A stretch of 17,695 bases of DNA from positions 1 through 17,695 of the forward strand of contig PCYB01000076.1 of the NCBI GenBank assembly GCA_002762845.1, in the 5' to 3' direction. Origin of the DNA: Candidatus Woesearchaeota archaeon CG10_big_fil_rev_8_21_14_0_10_36_11 (lineage in GTDB: Archaea > Nanobdellota > Nanobdellia > Woesearchaeales > GW2011-AR9). Below the pieces are notes generated by a model that was not told where the DNA came from, did no database searches, and saw nothing but the letters and a program-made list of their open reading frames with translations. How positions within the stretch are numbered: position 1 is the stretch's first letter; each line of letters opens with the position of its first letter. Position numbers and translations under genes: made by a program. This document shows, in pieces, positions 7,407-14,460 of the stretch.

Positions 7407-7799
7407 ATGGATGAAACAAAGTTAGTAAGTGTGGGTGACCTTAAGAAAGGGGATACAATTATCATTGACGGTGCACCGTGTAAGATAACGGATACGTCAA
7501 CATCACGACCAGGAAAGCACGGACATGCAAAAGTTAACATGATGGCTGTCGGTCTTCTTGATGGGAAAAAAAGACAACTTGTTATGCCAGGTCATGATAA
7601 AGTTGAAACGCCAATCATTGAAAAGAAAAGTGCACAAATATTATCGGTTTCGGGTACTACAGCAAACGTTATGGACATGGAAACGTATGAAACGTTTGAC
7701 ATGGACATCCCGGAAGACATGAGAGAACAAGTGAAAGAAGGTATTGAAGTCTTATACTGGGCATTGATGGGTGTAAAAGTTATGAAACAGGTGAAATAA
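7407..7799 (+). CDS. eif5A: Translation initiation/elongation factor aIF5A
   Basis: IF5A binds the ribosomal E site and relieves stalling, notably at proline runs, with the help of a modified lysine. The 130 residues contain the diagnostic loop STSRPGKHGHAKVN (31-44), in which Lys37 aligns with the lysine converted to (deoxy)hypusine (Lys50 of human eIF5A). An SH3-like N-terminal domain (about 1-65) is followed by an OB-fold domain (about 66-130). Both length and order are standard. It starts 15 bases after the histone stop with a GGTGGT ribosome binding site and is followed after two bases by L40e, so the three form one operon. Confidence 0.96.
   Translation: MDETKLVSVGDLKKGDTIIIDGAPCKITDTSTSRPGKHGHAKVNMMAVGLLDGKKRQLVMPGHDKVETPIIEKKSAQILSVSGTTANVMDMETYETFDMDIPEDMREQVKEGIEVLYWALMGVKVMKQVK
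7789..7794 (+). promoter_or_regulatory. Shine-Dalgarno sequence of the L40e gene
   Basis: AGGTGA is a direct match to the archaeal consensus, ends 7 nt before ATG 7802 and lies inside the last codons of aIF5A. Confidence 0.65.
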
Positions 7800-7801
7800 A
7801 C

Positions 7802-7963
7802 ATGGTTAAGTTTGAAGAAGCAAATGCACGGTTAATGAAAAACATTTTTGTATGTCGAAACTGTAAAACTAAGATTCGAACACCAAGCCTTAAAGTAAGT
7901 CTTGGTAAGTCTAAATGTCGAAAATGCAGTTCTCGAAAGCTTCGACCAAAACGAAAGAAATAA
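7802..7963 (+). CDS. rpl40e: Large-subunit ribosomal protein L40e
   Basis: This 53-residue gene begins MVKFEEANARLMKN and carries one zinc ribbon, Cys18-x2-Cys21 and Cys39-x2-Cys42, followed by a basic C-terminus (SRKLRPKRKK). The opening (F.EA.ARL), the cysteine spacing and the KLRPK ending match archaeal L40e, which has no ubiquitin fusion, unlike the eukaryotic form. The loop between the two cysteine pairs is a little longer than in many homologues, which accounts for the extra residues. It is the last gene of the histone operon, 2 bases after aIF5A, with a good Shine-Dalgarno sequence. Its stop codon lies inside the TATA box of the next gene. Confidence 0.9.
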   Translation: MVKFEEANARLMKNIFVCRNCKTKIRTPSLKVSLGKSKCRKCSSRKLRPKRKK

Positions 7964-7966
7964 ATA
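7958..7966 (+). promoter_or_regulatory. TATA-like box of the site-2 protease gene
   Basis: AAATAAATA is centred about 29 nt before ATG 7991 and overlaps the TAA stop of L40e (7961-7963). The stretch between box and start is T-rich and could also help terminate the L40e transcript. Confidence 0.5.
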
Positions 7967-7990
7967 GCAACCTTGTTTCTTTTTCTTACT

Positions 7991-9178
7991 ATGATTGAAT
8001 CTATCCTTTCTTTTATTGTTAAATTTAAGTTTATTTTCTTGTTCTATGCTATCATTATTGTTCTTCTTGCGCTCAAAAGAAAGAAAATTGCTGTGCAGGC
8101 AAAATTTATTCTTCTCTACCGTATGAAATGGGGCCTCAAATGGATGGACAAATATTCAAAAAAATTCAGAGAATGGATTGTCCTAGTGGGATATATCGGT
8201 GTCGGCGCAGGTTTTGTCGGTTTAATATTTATTTCCTACATCCTTATTAAAAACTTATATGACCTTATTGTAAGTCCAACAGCAGTATCTGGTGTGTCGT
8301 TAGTCCTTCCAGGCATTAATGTTCCCGGATTGGGTATTTTACCGTTTTGGTATTGGTTAATCGCCATTTTTATCATTGCAATTGTTCACGAATTTTCGCA
8401 CGGAATTGTTGCACGAGCACATAATATCAACGTCAAGAATACAGGTATTGTCTTTTTTGGTCCTATTATCGGCGCGTTTGTTGAACCAAATGAAAAGAAT
8501 TTACAGAAACAACAAGATATTAAACAATATTCGGTCCTTGCAGCAGGTTCATTTTCAAACATTCTCCTTGCGCTTGTTTCGTTATTTCTTCTTATGCTTG
8601 TTTTTACACCATTACAAAACTCAATGGTAGAACCAACAGGGTTTACATTCGATCAGTACTTTGGTGTGCCTTCACCGTTTGAGAAAGCAGGAATTGTAAC
8701 GGGAACAGTGATAACAGGTATTAATGGCATTCCTACACCTAATTTTCAAGAGTTTAGTGATGAATTATTAACACATAAACCAGGAGATACGATTACAGTA
8801 CAAGCTGCAGAGGAAGAATATTCTGTTGTTCTTACAGAAAATCCTGACAATGTAAAAAAACCGCTTATTGGTATTCAATCTATACAGAACGACGTTGATA
8901 TTAAATCAAAATATGAAACCGGTATTTTGAGTGTAGTGTATTATTGTGTTGATTGGATTACTGGATTTTTGCGTTGGTTATTCTTATTAAGTTTAGGAAT
9001 CGGACTATTTAACCTTTTACCTCTTCCGATTGTCGATGGTGGAAGGATGGCACAAGTATTCCTACACAAGTTACGTGGTCAAGAGAAAGGCGAGAAGTCT
9101 TACAGAAAAATAAGTATGTTTTTCTTGTTTATCTTGTTATTGAACTTGTTTTTTCCACTGATTGTAAAGTTGTTTTAA
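7991..9178 (+). CDS. Site-2-type intramembrane zinc metalloprotease (M50 family) with PDZ domain
   Basis: M50/S2P proteases cut membrane-anchored substrates within the bilayer, often to release regulators. The 395 residues show an N-terminal helix (about 10-28), further helices (about 62-88 and 119-140), and the catalytic VHEFSHG (HExxH at 133-137, Glu134) inside a membrane segment. Next come a helix at about 180-206, a periplasmic PDZ-like domain at about 225-300 (GIVTGTVITGINGIPTP is its core), then a helix with the third zinc ligand in NLLPLPIVDGGR (341-352, Asp349) and a last helix (375-394). ATG 7991 was preferred to an in-frame TTG at 7973 because it is a standard start and lies correctly after the TATA box. 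Its stop overlaps that of the convergent gene. The substrate is not evident. Confidence 0.92.
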   Translation: MIESILSFIVKFKFIFLFYAIIIVLLALKRKKIAVQAKFILLYRMKWGLKWMDKYSKKFREWIVLVGYIGVGAGFVGLIFISYILIKNLYDLIVSPTAVSGVSLVLPGINVPGLGILPFWYWLIAIFIIAIVHEFSHGIVARAHNINVKNTGIVFFGPIIGAFVEPNEKNLQKQQDIKQYSVLAAGSFSNILLALVSLFLLMLVFTPLQNSMVEPTGFTFDQYFGVPSPFEKAGIVTGTVITGINGIPTPNFQEFSDELLTHKPGDTITVQAAEEEYSVVLTENPDNVKKPLIGIQSIQNDVDIKSKYETGILSVVYYCVDWITGFLRWLFLLSLGIGLFNLLPLPIVDGGRMAQVFLHKLRGQEKGEKSYRKISMFFLFILLLNLFFPLIVKLF

Positions 9179-9900
9179 ACTTTCTTCAAATGTAACAACC
9201 GACTCAATGTATATTTTTTATCTAACACTAAAACGTTCTGTGGAACTCGTAATTTCCATTTGCTTACAACGTAATCCAATACGGAATTAAACACAACGTA
9301 CGATCCTGCAATTCCTAGCCCAAACAAGAATCGTTCATATGCAACAACAGGAATAAGACCAATCCATTGACCCGCCGTCATAGGAACAGTATAAATCCAG
9401 AGAACGCTTCCGATAGCATGTGCTGTAAATGTTGCACCAAAACTTCTCAAGAACAATTTTCCAGGAACTTTGTCGGGTAATACTTTTGCAAAAAAGGGAA
9501 TGAGCCAATATAATGAATAAAGCCATGCAACCCTACCAATGGGATGAATGATAAACAAAAACATGCAAATTAATGGGATAATAGCACTAACTGCCTTTTT
9601 CTTACTGCTAAAATAATACACCGCAAATAACATAGGTAATAATCGTAATACGTTAATAAGGGTAAATTCTTTCCCGACAATCAAGAAATCAGCAAATTGT
9701 GAAAAGAACACGGAAATTATTCCAAACACTGGCCCGAGGAACGTTCCTGCAATAGGACCAAAAAACTGGAACAACGTAAAAAACTGATTTTCTGCGCCAA
9801 CAACAGAAGAGAAATTAATGTTTAGTCCAATAAGGACAAGTACAAAGAAAATGAATAAAAAAACTATTCGTTTTGGTGTAAATATTTGTTTAATGTTCAT
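9175..9900 (-). CDS. Membrane protein resembling an ECF transporter S-component
   Basis: The 241 residues contain about six membrane segments: roughly 11-28, 45-70, 83-97, 103-120, 124-138 and 155-172 or 176-212. A central stretch (FFGPIAGTFLGPVFGIISVFF, beginning near 46) recalls the small-residue helices of ECF S-components, the substrate-binding subunits of vitamin importers. The tail (about 214-241) is cytoplasmic and basic. ATG 9900 was chosen over an upstream TTG because it lies 26 nt after a TATA box. The gene follows folC on the same strand, so folate or a related vitamin is a possible substrate, but that is inference from position. No ECF ATPase or T-component is in the window. It could instead be an unrelated archaeal membrane family. 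Confidence 0.6.
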   Translation of the reverse strand: MNIKQIFTPKRIVFLFIFFVLVLIGLNINFSSVVGAENQFFTLFQFFGPIAGTFLGPVFGIISVFFSQFADFLIVGKEFTLINVLRLLPMLFAVYYFSSKKKAVSAIIPLICMFLFIIHPIGRVAWLYSLYWLIPFFAKVLPDKVPGKLFLRSFGATFTAHAIGSVLWIYTVPMTAGQWIGLIPVVAYERFLFGLGIAGSYVVFNSVLDYVVSKWKLRVPQNVLVLDKKYTLSRLLHLKKV

Positions 9901-9920
9901 CAGTAAAATCAAGATATGTT

Positions 9921-11180
9921 CTATTTAAATACATTATGGAAAAGCAGTTTATGTTTAAGAACATCACCAACAAGATATAATGATCCGGTGACAATAATCA
10001 TATCATCTTTTTTTGTTACAGAAATTGCTTTTTGGATTGCTTCTTGGACATCGAGACATCGTATCACAACTTTGTTGTATGGAGCTAAGAAATGCTCAAT
10101 ATCGACAACAGACACCGGTTTATGACTACTTTCTGTAAGAATAATCGTTTCTGCTAACGGTGCAAGTAACGCAACCATTTTTTCAATTTCTTTATCTTCT
10201 GAAATTCCAAGTATCATGATCTTCTTTTGAGGCAACCGTTTAAGGAACTGCTTTAATACTTCACAACATGCGACGTTGTGCGCACCATCGAGAAGAATGA
10301 ATGGATCTTTTTGAACAATTTCTAAACGGCCAGGCCATTTTGTTTCCAGCAAACCTTTACGCAACGCGTCGTCCGAAATGGAAAAATCTCCTTTCCGTAA
10401 CAATTCACATACATCTATCGCAATGCATGCATTATCAATCTGATGTTCTCCTAACATTTTTATTGTATATTCTTTATTCCTGTATGAAAATGTTTGTGGG
10501 AGTAATGGATCCATAGATTGATGAATAACCGGCACATCCACAAGAAATAATGGAGAATCTCTTTCTTTGCAGATATTCCTAATAACACTAATAACACCTT
10601 GATTGTTTTTTCCTACAACAACAGGAACCGTGTCTTTAATAATACCTGCTTTTTCTTTTGCAATAAGTTCCTTTGTATTTCCAAGGATTTTTTGGTGTTC
10701 TTCACTGATACTTGTGATAACAGAAACAAGAGGAGTAATAACGTTTGTTGCATCTAACCTTCCGCCAAGACCAACTTCAATAATGGCAATATCAACATTA
10801 TTTTGTGCAAAGTAGTGAAATGCAAGTGCAGTTGTAAATTCAAAGAATGTTGTTTCCATGCTCCCCAGTTTATTTCTTATGTCCATCACGAGAACTGCCA
10901 AGTCAGTATCAGAAATAGTGTTACCGTTAATTTTAATTCGTTCATTAAATGTAACCAAATATGGACTAGTATAAAGTCCAACTTTATATCCTGCATTCTG
11001 AAGTATTGATGCGAGGTATGAACAAACACTTCCTTTTCCGTTTGTGCCTGCAACATGGACACTGAGAAATTTTCTATATGGGTAGTTACATACTTCCATA
11101 AGAGCACGCATGCGAACCAACCCTAATTTACTTCCAAACAGGTGTAAACTTGTCAGATATTCTAAATAGTTTTGGGACAT
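9921..11180 (-). CDS. folC: Folylpolyglutamate synthase / dihydrofolate synthase (FolC)
   Basis: FolC adds glutamate residues to folates in an ATP-dependent ligase reaction (Mur ligase family), keeping them in the cell; some members also make dihydrofolate from dihydropteroate. Visible motifs in the 419 residues are the P-loop GTNGKGS (45-51), TSPYLVTFNERI (71-82), FFEFTTALAF (112-121), EVGLGGRLDATN (135-146), the His162 region SEEHQKILGNT, WPGRLE (282-287) and LLDGAHN (296-302), all in family order and at normal length. Whether this archaeon's enzyme has both activities cannot be read from sequence. It is divergent from the ThyX-family/glyA pair and heads a two-gene unit with the S-component-like protein. 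Confidence 0.95.
   Translation of the reverse strand: MSQNYLEYLTSLHLFGSKLGLVRMRALMEVCNYPYRKFLSVHVAGTNGKGSVCSYLASILQNAGYKVGLYTSPYLVTFNERIKINGNTISDTDLAVLVMDIRNKLGSMETTFFEFTTALAFHYFAQNNVDIAIIEVGLGGRLDATNVITPLVSVITSISEEHQKILGNTKELIAKEKAGIIKDTVPVVVGKNNQGVISVIRNICKERDSPLFLVDVPVIHQSMDPLLPQTFSYRNKEYTIKMLGEHQIDNACIAIDVCELLRKGDFSISDDALRKGLLETKWPGRLEIVQKDPFILLDGAHNVACCEVLKQFLKRLPQKKIMILGISEDKEIEKMVALLAPLAETIILTESSHKPVSVVDIEHFLAPYNKVVIRCLDVQEAIQKAISVTKKDDMIIVTGSLYLVGDVLKHKLLFHNVFK
9922..9931 (-). promoter_or_regulatory. TATA box of the S-component-like gene, overlapping the folC stop
   Basis: TATTTAAATA (palindromic) is centred about 26 nt before ATG 9900 on the minus strand. The folC stop codon (9921-9923) overlaps it, so the gene may be transcribed on its own as well as from the folC promoter. 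Confidence 0.6.
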
Positions 11181-11200
11181 AATAACTCTGATTAACCGTG

Positions 11201-11210
11201 TTTATTTAAA
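11201..11210 (-). promoter_or_regulatory. TATA box of folC
   Basis: Reading the minus strand, TTTAAATAAA is centred about 25 nt before ATG 11180. No Shine-Dalgarno sequence lies between, so folC is probably leaderless. Confidence 0.62.
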
Positions 11211-11247
11211 AAAATATCTAAAACATCATTATAAGAGAACAATAATC

Positions 11248-11257
11248 TATTTAAATA
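11248..11257 (+). promoter_or_regulatory. TATA box of the ThyX-family gene
   Basis: TATTTAAATA, identical to the box of the S-component-like gene, is centred 27 nt before GTG 11280. This spacing points to GTG 11280, not GTG 11410, as the intended start of the downstream gene. Confidence 0.6.
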
Positions 11258-11279
11258 ACGAATGTACCTTGGTTTCTGG

Positions 11280-11409
11280 GTGGTTATAAATCAAAGAAGC
11301 AGAATTTCTGCGTAAAACGGGAACGTGCGCACAAACATTAGAACGGCGGGACTATACGGAAGATGAAAATGTTGTCCTTCATCATTTTTTTACAAATATT
11401 GACAAGAAT
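11280..11409 (+). pseudogene. Out-of-frame 5' part of the ThyX-family gene
   Basis: The downstream frame is open back to a stop at 11287-11289 and encodes, just before GTG 11410, family-like sequence including DYTEDENVVLHHFFTNIDKN. This stretch contains no ATG, GTG or TTG in that frame. A GTG at 11280 lies at the leaderless distance from the TATA box but is one frame off. Removing a single A from the AAA run at 11288-11290 would join them, giving an N-terminus starting MVIIKEAEFL. The break is either a sequencing or assembly error, a real mutation, or recoding. Alternatives are a rare start codon such as ATC 11290 or CTG 11308. Confidence 0.5.
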
Positions 11410-12981
11410 GTGTATGCTGCTACCGATAATATGCCAAGTGCATTGTGGGCTTTATTGATGGGAGGATATAGTAGAAGTCACTTATCTGTCCGAGAAAGGT
11501 TCCTTAACATTTTTGAAGAGATGGAAGAAGAATGTGCCAATGGAAAATTGGCTAAAGAAGAATTGGTTACTATTACCGATATGACCCATCAAATAAGTTC
11601 TGGAGCTGGATTGAACCTTTCTTTTTTTCTTCGCAAAGCAGAAAAGTTTATGCGTAAATGGGCAGTGCAGTATGGTCATGATTCACTTAAAGATTCTGAC
11701 ATTCTCCGATTTGCGATTGAAAATGTTTCACAAGCAATTGTTCCTTTTATTGAAGAAGCGCGACTTGGCGCGTATCAAGAAAAATCCACCCGGTACGTTG
11801 AATTTTCACGTGATCATTTAATTGTTCCTCCCGATTTATCAGAGTTTGAACGCGAGATTCGGGAATGGAACAACATACTGATGACACAGTATGAAGAGTC
11901 TCTCCCCATAGTCAAAGAGTTTATCAGTAAACGAATGGACAAATCGTCGTTCAAAACTGAAGCTGCATTCACGAGAACTGTTGATGCAAAAGCATTTGAT
12001 ATTGTTCGATATTTTCTTCCTGCCACAATGTTAACTTCGTTAGGCGTTGTATGGCCAACACGAGAAGCAGAAAGGCACATTTCACGCCTTATGAGTTTCA
12101 AACAGGAGGAAGTTCGAACCATAGGAAAAGCGTTATTGGAAGAAGGAATGAAAGTCTCACCGGGATTGTTAAGTCATGTTGCAGTGAATGAGTATCTTAT
12201 TGAACGGCGAGAATCTATCCAAAAGATTCATACAAAATTAAAGAAAAAAATTAATGGTAATTATAGTGAAAGGGTAAAACTTGTTTCGATTTCATCACAT
12301 ATGGATGCCCGAATTGCTGCTTCTTTTTTATTCAGGCACGATTCCCTTGCAAACAGCTACAAAGAATATGTAAAACTATGTATTAATGATACTAAATTGG
12401 TTGAAATAACTTTTGATGCTTTTCTTGGCAAGAGAGGAAAATTTGACGCTGTTCCGATGGCAGCAGAAGTTGGCACACTCCTTTTTGAAATAAACTGTGA
12501 TTTTGGTGCATATAGAGATATCAAGAGACATCGAAGAAACTTGTTCTTATGCGGTCTCTTTAGTGCTGTTAATGGATATGAATATCCAGAGTTTGTTGAA
12601 AATGAACCTGAGCTGATTAAAATAAAGGAAAGAATAGACCTTTGTGCAACAACAACGGCACGTTTACATACAAAAATTCGAAAGAAAAATCCTTACTTGG
12701 CTGGATATATAATAGTATTTGCGAACAAACAAAAGATTCTATGGCAAATGGACCCACGACAATTTGCATATGTTGTAGAATTACGAACAACACCTGCGGG
12801 GCATCACTCATATAGAACAATTTGTCAAAAAATGTTTACAATTGCCGAACAGTACATGCCACAGTTTTGTAAGTACATTCGTGTTGACATGTCCTCTGGA
12901 GAGGAAGGAAGGAAAAAACAGGAAGAGATTATTGTAGAAAAACTTAAAGCGCTTGGTGCCAATGTAGAAAGAGTTTCCTAA
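11410..12981 (+). CDS. Tandem ThyX-family protein (flavin-dependent thymidylate synthase-like)
   Basis: ThyX makes dTMP from dUMP using FAD, NADPH and methylene-tetrahydrofolate. The part shown (523 residues from GTG 11410) contains two ThyX-like halves. The first has GYSRSHLSVRERF (19-31), AYQEKSTRY (121-129) resembling the second part of the ThyX signature, and a FLPATMLTSLGVVWPTREAERHI block (202-224). The second has CDFGAYRDIKRHRRN (363-377), with RHR, and ELRTTPAGHHSYR (457-469), the likely nucleotide-binding end. The classic RHRxxSxNExSxRY signature is thus divided between the halves. Long two-domain proteins of this kind occur in archaea; whether they make dTMP is not established to my knowledge. 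The true N-terminus probably lies about 40 residues upstream. glyA follows. Confidence 0.85.
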   Translation: MYAATDNMPSALWALLMGGYSRSHLSVRERFLNIFEEMEEECANGKLAKEELVTITDMTHQISSGAGLNLSFFLRKAEKFMRKWAVQYGHDSLKDSDILRFAIENVSQAIVPFIEEARLGAYQEKSTRYVEFSRDHLIVPPDLSEFEREIREWNNILMTQYEESLPIVKEFISKRMDKSSFKTEAAFTRTVDAKAFDIVRYFLPATMLTSLGVVWPTREAERHISRLMSFKQEEVRTIGKALLEEGMKVSPGLLSHVAVNEYLIERRESIQKIHTKLKKKINGNYSERVKLVSISSHMDARIAASFLFRHDSLANSYKEYVKLCINDTKLVEITFDAFLGKRGKFDAVPMAAEVGTLLFEINCDFGAYRDIKRHRRNLFLCGLFSAVNGYEYPEFVENEPELIKIKERIDLCATTTARLHTKIRKKNPYLAGYIIVFANKQKILWQMDPRQFAYVVELRTTPAGHHSYRTICQKMFTIAEQYMPQFCKYIRVDMSSGEEGRKKQEEIIVEKLKALGANVERVS

Positions 12982-12995
12982 ACTTAATAAATCAT

Positions 12996-13020
12996 AAAAC
13001 AATTTGTAAAACGATTTGTA
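12996..13020 (+). repeat. Two tandem copies of a 12-base element before glyA
   Basis: AAAACAATTTGTA (12996-13008) and AAAACGATTTGTA (13008-13020) differ at one base and overlap by one, giving a period of 12. They fill most of the 44 bases between the ThyX-family stop and glyA ATG 13026, downstream of weak TATA-like sequence (ttaataaat, 12984-12992). They could be an operator or simply low-complexity sequence. Confidence 0.5.
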
Positions 13021-13025
13021 AAAAA

Positions 13026-14372
13026 ATGACATTACATCATACTGATCCCGAAGTGCATACTATTATTGCACAAGAACAAGAACGGCAACAATTAAAACTA
13101 TCATTAATTCCTTCCGAAAACTTTTTCTCCGCGTCTGTACGAGAAGCTGTTGGTTCAGTTTTCATGCATAAATATGCAGAAGGAAATATTAAAAAACGAT
13201 ATTATGAAGGAAACATGTTCGTTGACAAAATGGAAATGTTAACGATTGAAAGGGCAAAAAAAGTGTTCGATCTTCCTGACAACTGGGGCGTAAATGTACA
13301 AGCCCTTGCGGGAAGTAATGCAAATCTTGCAGTGTACTTAGCACTGTTAGATATTGGCGACACGATGATGGGAATGTTTCTTCCTGACGGGGGACACCTT
13401 TCTCACGGATGGAGTTATGAACCAAAAACTGTACAGGATCCTTGCAATACTGTCTATCTTGGCGGCAGTAAGAAAGTTAACATTACATCACGAATCTTTA
13501 CAACGATACAGTATAAGACATCCCATTTAACACAACGTTTTGATTACGATGAAGTTGAACGTATTGCAGTAAAGCATAAACCCAAACTTATCATCACGGG
13601 CGGAACAGCATACCCCCGAGAGATAGATTATGTTCGTATGAAAGCTATTGCGCAAAAAGTAGGTGCGTATTATATGGCAGACATTGCACACGAAGCCGGC
13701 CTTATTGCTGCAGGTGCAATGAAGTCTCCTGTTGGCATAGCAGACGTTGTTACCATGACAACACATAAAACGTTACGTTCAGGACGGGGTGCGTTGATTC
13801 TTGCACATAACGATATTATTACAAAAATTAATAGGGCAGTTCTTCCAGGATTGCAGGGAGGTCCATTCAATCATTGTATTGCCGGGATTTGTGTTGGGTT
13901 GGGAGAAGCACTAAAACCAGAATTTAAAGAATACGCATTTCAAACCGTACGTAATGCACAGTTTCTTGCAGAAGAATTAAAGCGGTACAATTTTACTATA
14001 GTATCTGGAGGCACAGATAAACATCTTATTTTACTTAATTTAACAAACAAACCTATTTTTGGGAAGAAATTTGCACGAGCTCTTGATTATGCAGGAATTG
14101 TTGCTAATATGAATACCATGCCCCAAGAAGCACGATCGCCAGCCGATCCTTCAGCATTGCGAATCGGAACGCCGTGGATTACCACGCGCGGAATGAAGGA
14201 ACATGAAATGGTTCGGATTGCGTCTTGGATTAATCGCGTCATGGAAATTTGTTCACTGTGGAAAGACTGTGAGTTTGACGAGTTTGAAAATAATGTAAAT
14301 GAGAGTGTTGAAATTCAAAAGATTGCGTCTGAAGTAAAAGAGTTATGTTTACGATTTCCACTTAAAATATAA
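13026..14372 (+). CDS. glyA: Serine hydroxymethyltransferase
   Basis: GlyA is a PLP enzyme that converts serine and tetrahydrofolate to glycine and methylene-tetrahydrofolate, the main source of one-carbon units. The 448 residues show SENF (30-33), KYAEGNIKKRYYEGN (49-63), GSNAN (96-100), ADIAHEAGLIAAG (218-230), the PLP lysine Lys248 in TMTTHKTLRSGRGA (243-256) and PGLQGGP (274-280). It is slightly longer than the usual 415-435 residues, with the extra length between about 140 and 170 and near the C-terminus. It lies 44 bases after the ThyX-family gene on the same strand, so the product of one may feed the other. Archaeal homologues may use a modified folate carrier; the sequence does not say which. 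Confidence 0.96.
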   Translation: MTLHHTDPEVHTIIAQEQERQQLKLSLIPSENFFSASVREAVGSVFMHKYAEGNIKKRYYEGNMFVDKMEMLTIERAKKVFDLPDNWGVNVQALAGSNANLAVYLALLDIGDTMMGMFLPDGGHLSHGWSYEPKTVQDPCNTVYLGGSKKVNITSRIFTTIQYKTSHLTQRFDYDEVERIAVKHKPKLIITGGTAYPREIDYVRMKAIAQKVGAYYMADIAHEAGLIAAGAMKSPVGIADVVTMTTHKTLRSGRGALILAHNDIITKINRAVLPGLQGGPFNHCIAGICVGLGEALKPEFKEYAFQTVRNAQFLAEELKRYNFTIVSGGTDKHLILLNLTNKPIFGKKFARALDYAGIVANMNTMPQEARSPADPSALRIGTPWITTRGMKEHEMVRIASWINRVMEICSLWKDCEFDEFENNVNESVEIQKIASEVKELCLRFPLKI

Positions 14373-14440
14373 CGTAAAATTAACATACAGCGAGCGTATA
14401 ATTACCACATAATATAACACATGACATCAAAAGTAAAAAT

Positions 14441-14460
14441 TTAATATATTTTTTTATTTC
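14441..14460 (+). terminator. T-rich transcription terminator after glyA
   Basis: A T7 run (14449-14455) in a T-rich context follows glyA by about 75 bases and overlaps the trxB stop codon. Archaeal RNA polymerase terminates at such runs without a hairpin. In the opposite direction, the A-rich block 14430-14440 would give a U-rich end for the trxB transcript. The rest of gap 14373-14453 holds nothing else that I can identify. Confidence 0.45.

Noticed and set aside
7178..7540. 120-residue minus-strand frame covering the histone and the start of aIF5A
   Set aside because: Both plus-strand genes are unmistakable families; the antisense frame has low-complexity, shadow-like sequence.
11181..11279. 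Small RNA or tRNA gene in the folC-ThyX divergent region
   Set aside because: No cloverleaf, paired stems or T-loop sequence is visible; the region is explained by two back-to-back promoters.
14373..14453. Riboswitch or small gene between glyA and trxB
   Set aside because: The gap is short, AT-rich and lies at the 3' ends of both genes; no stable stems or open frame of useful length.
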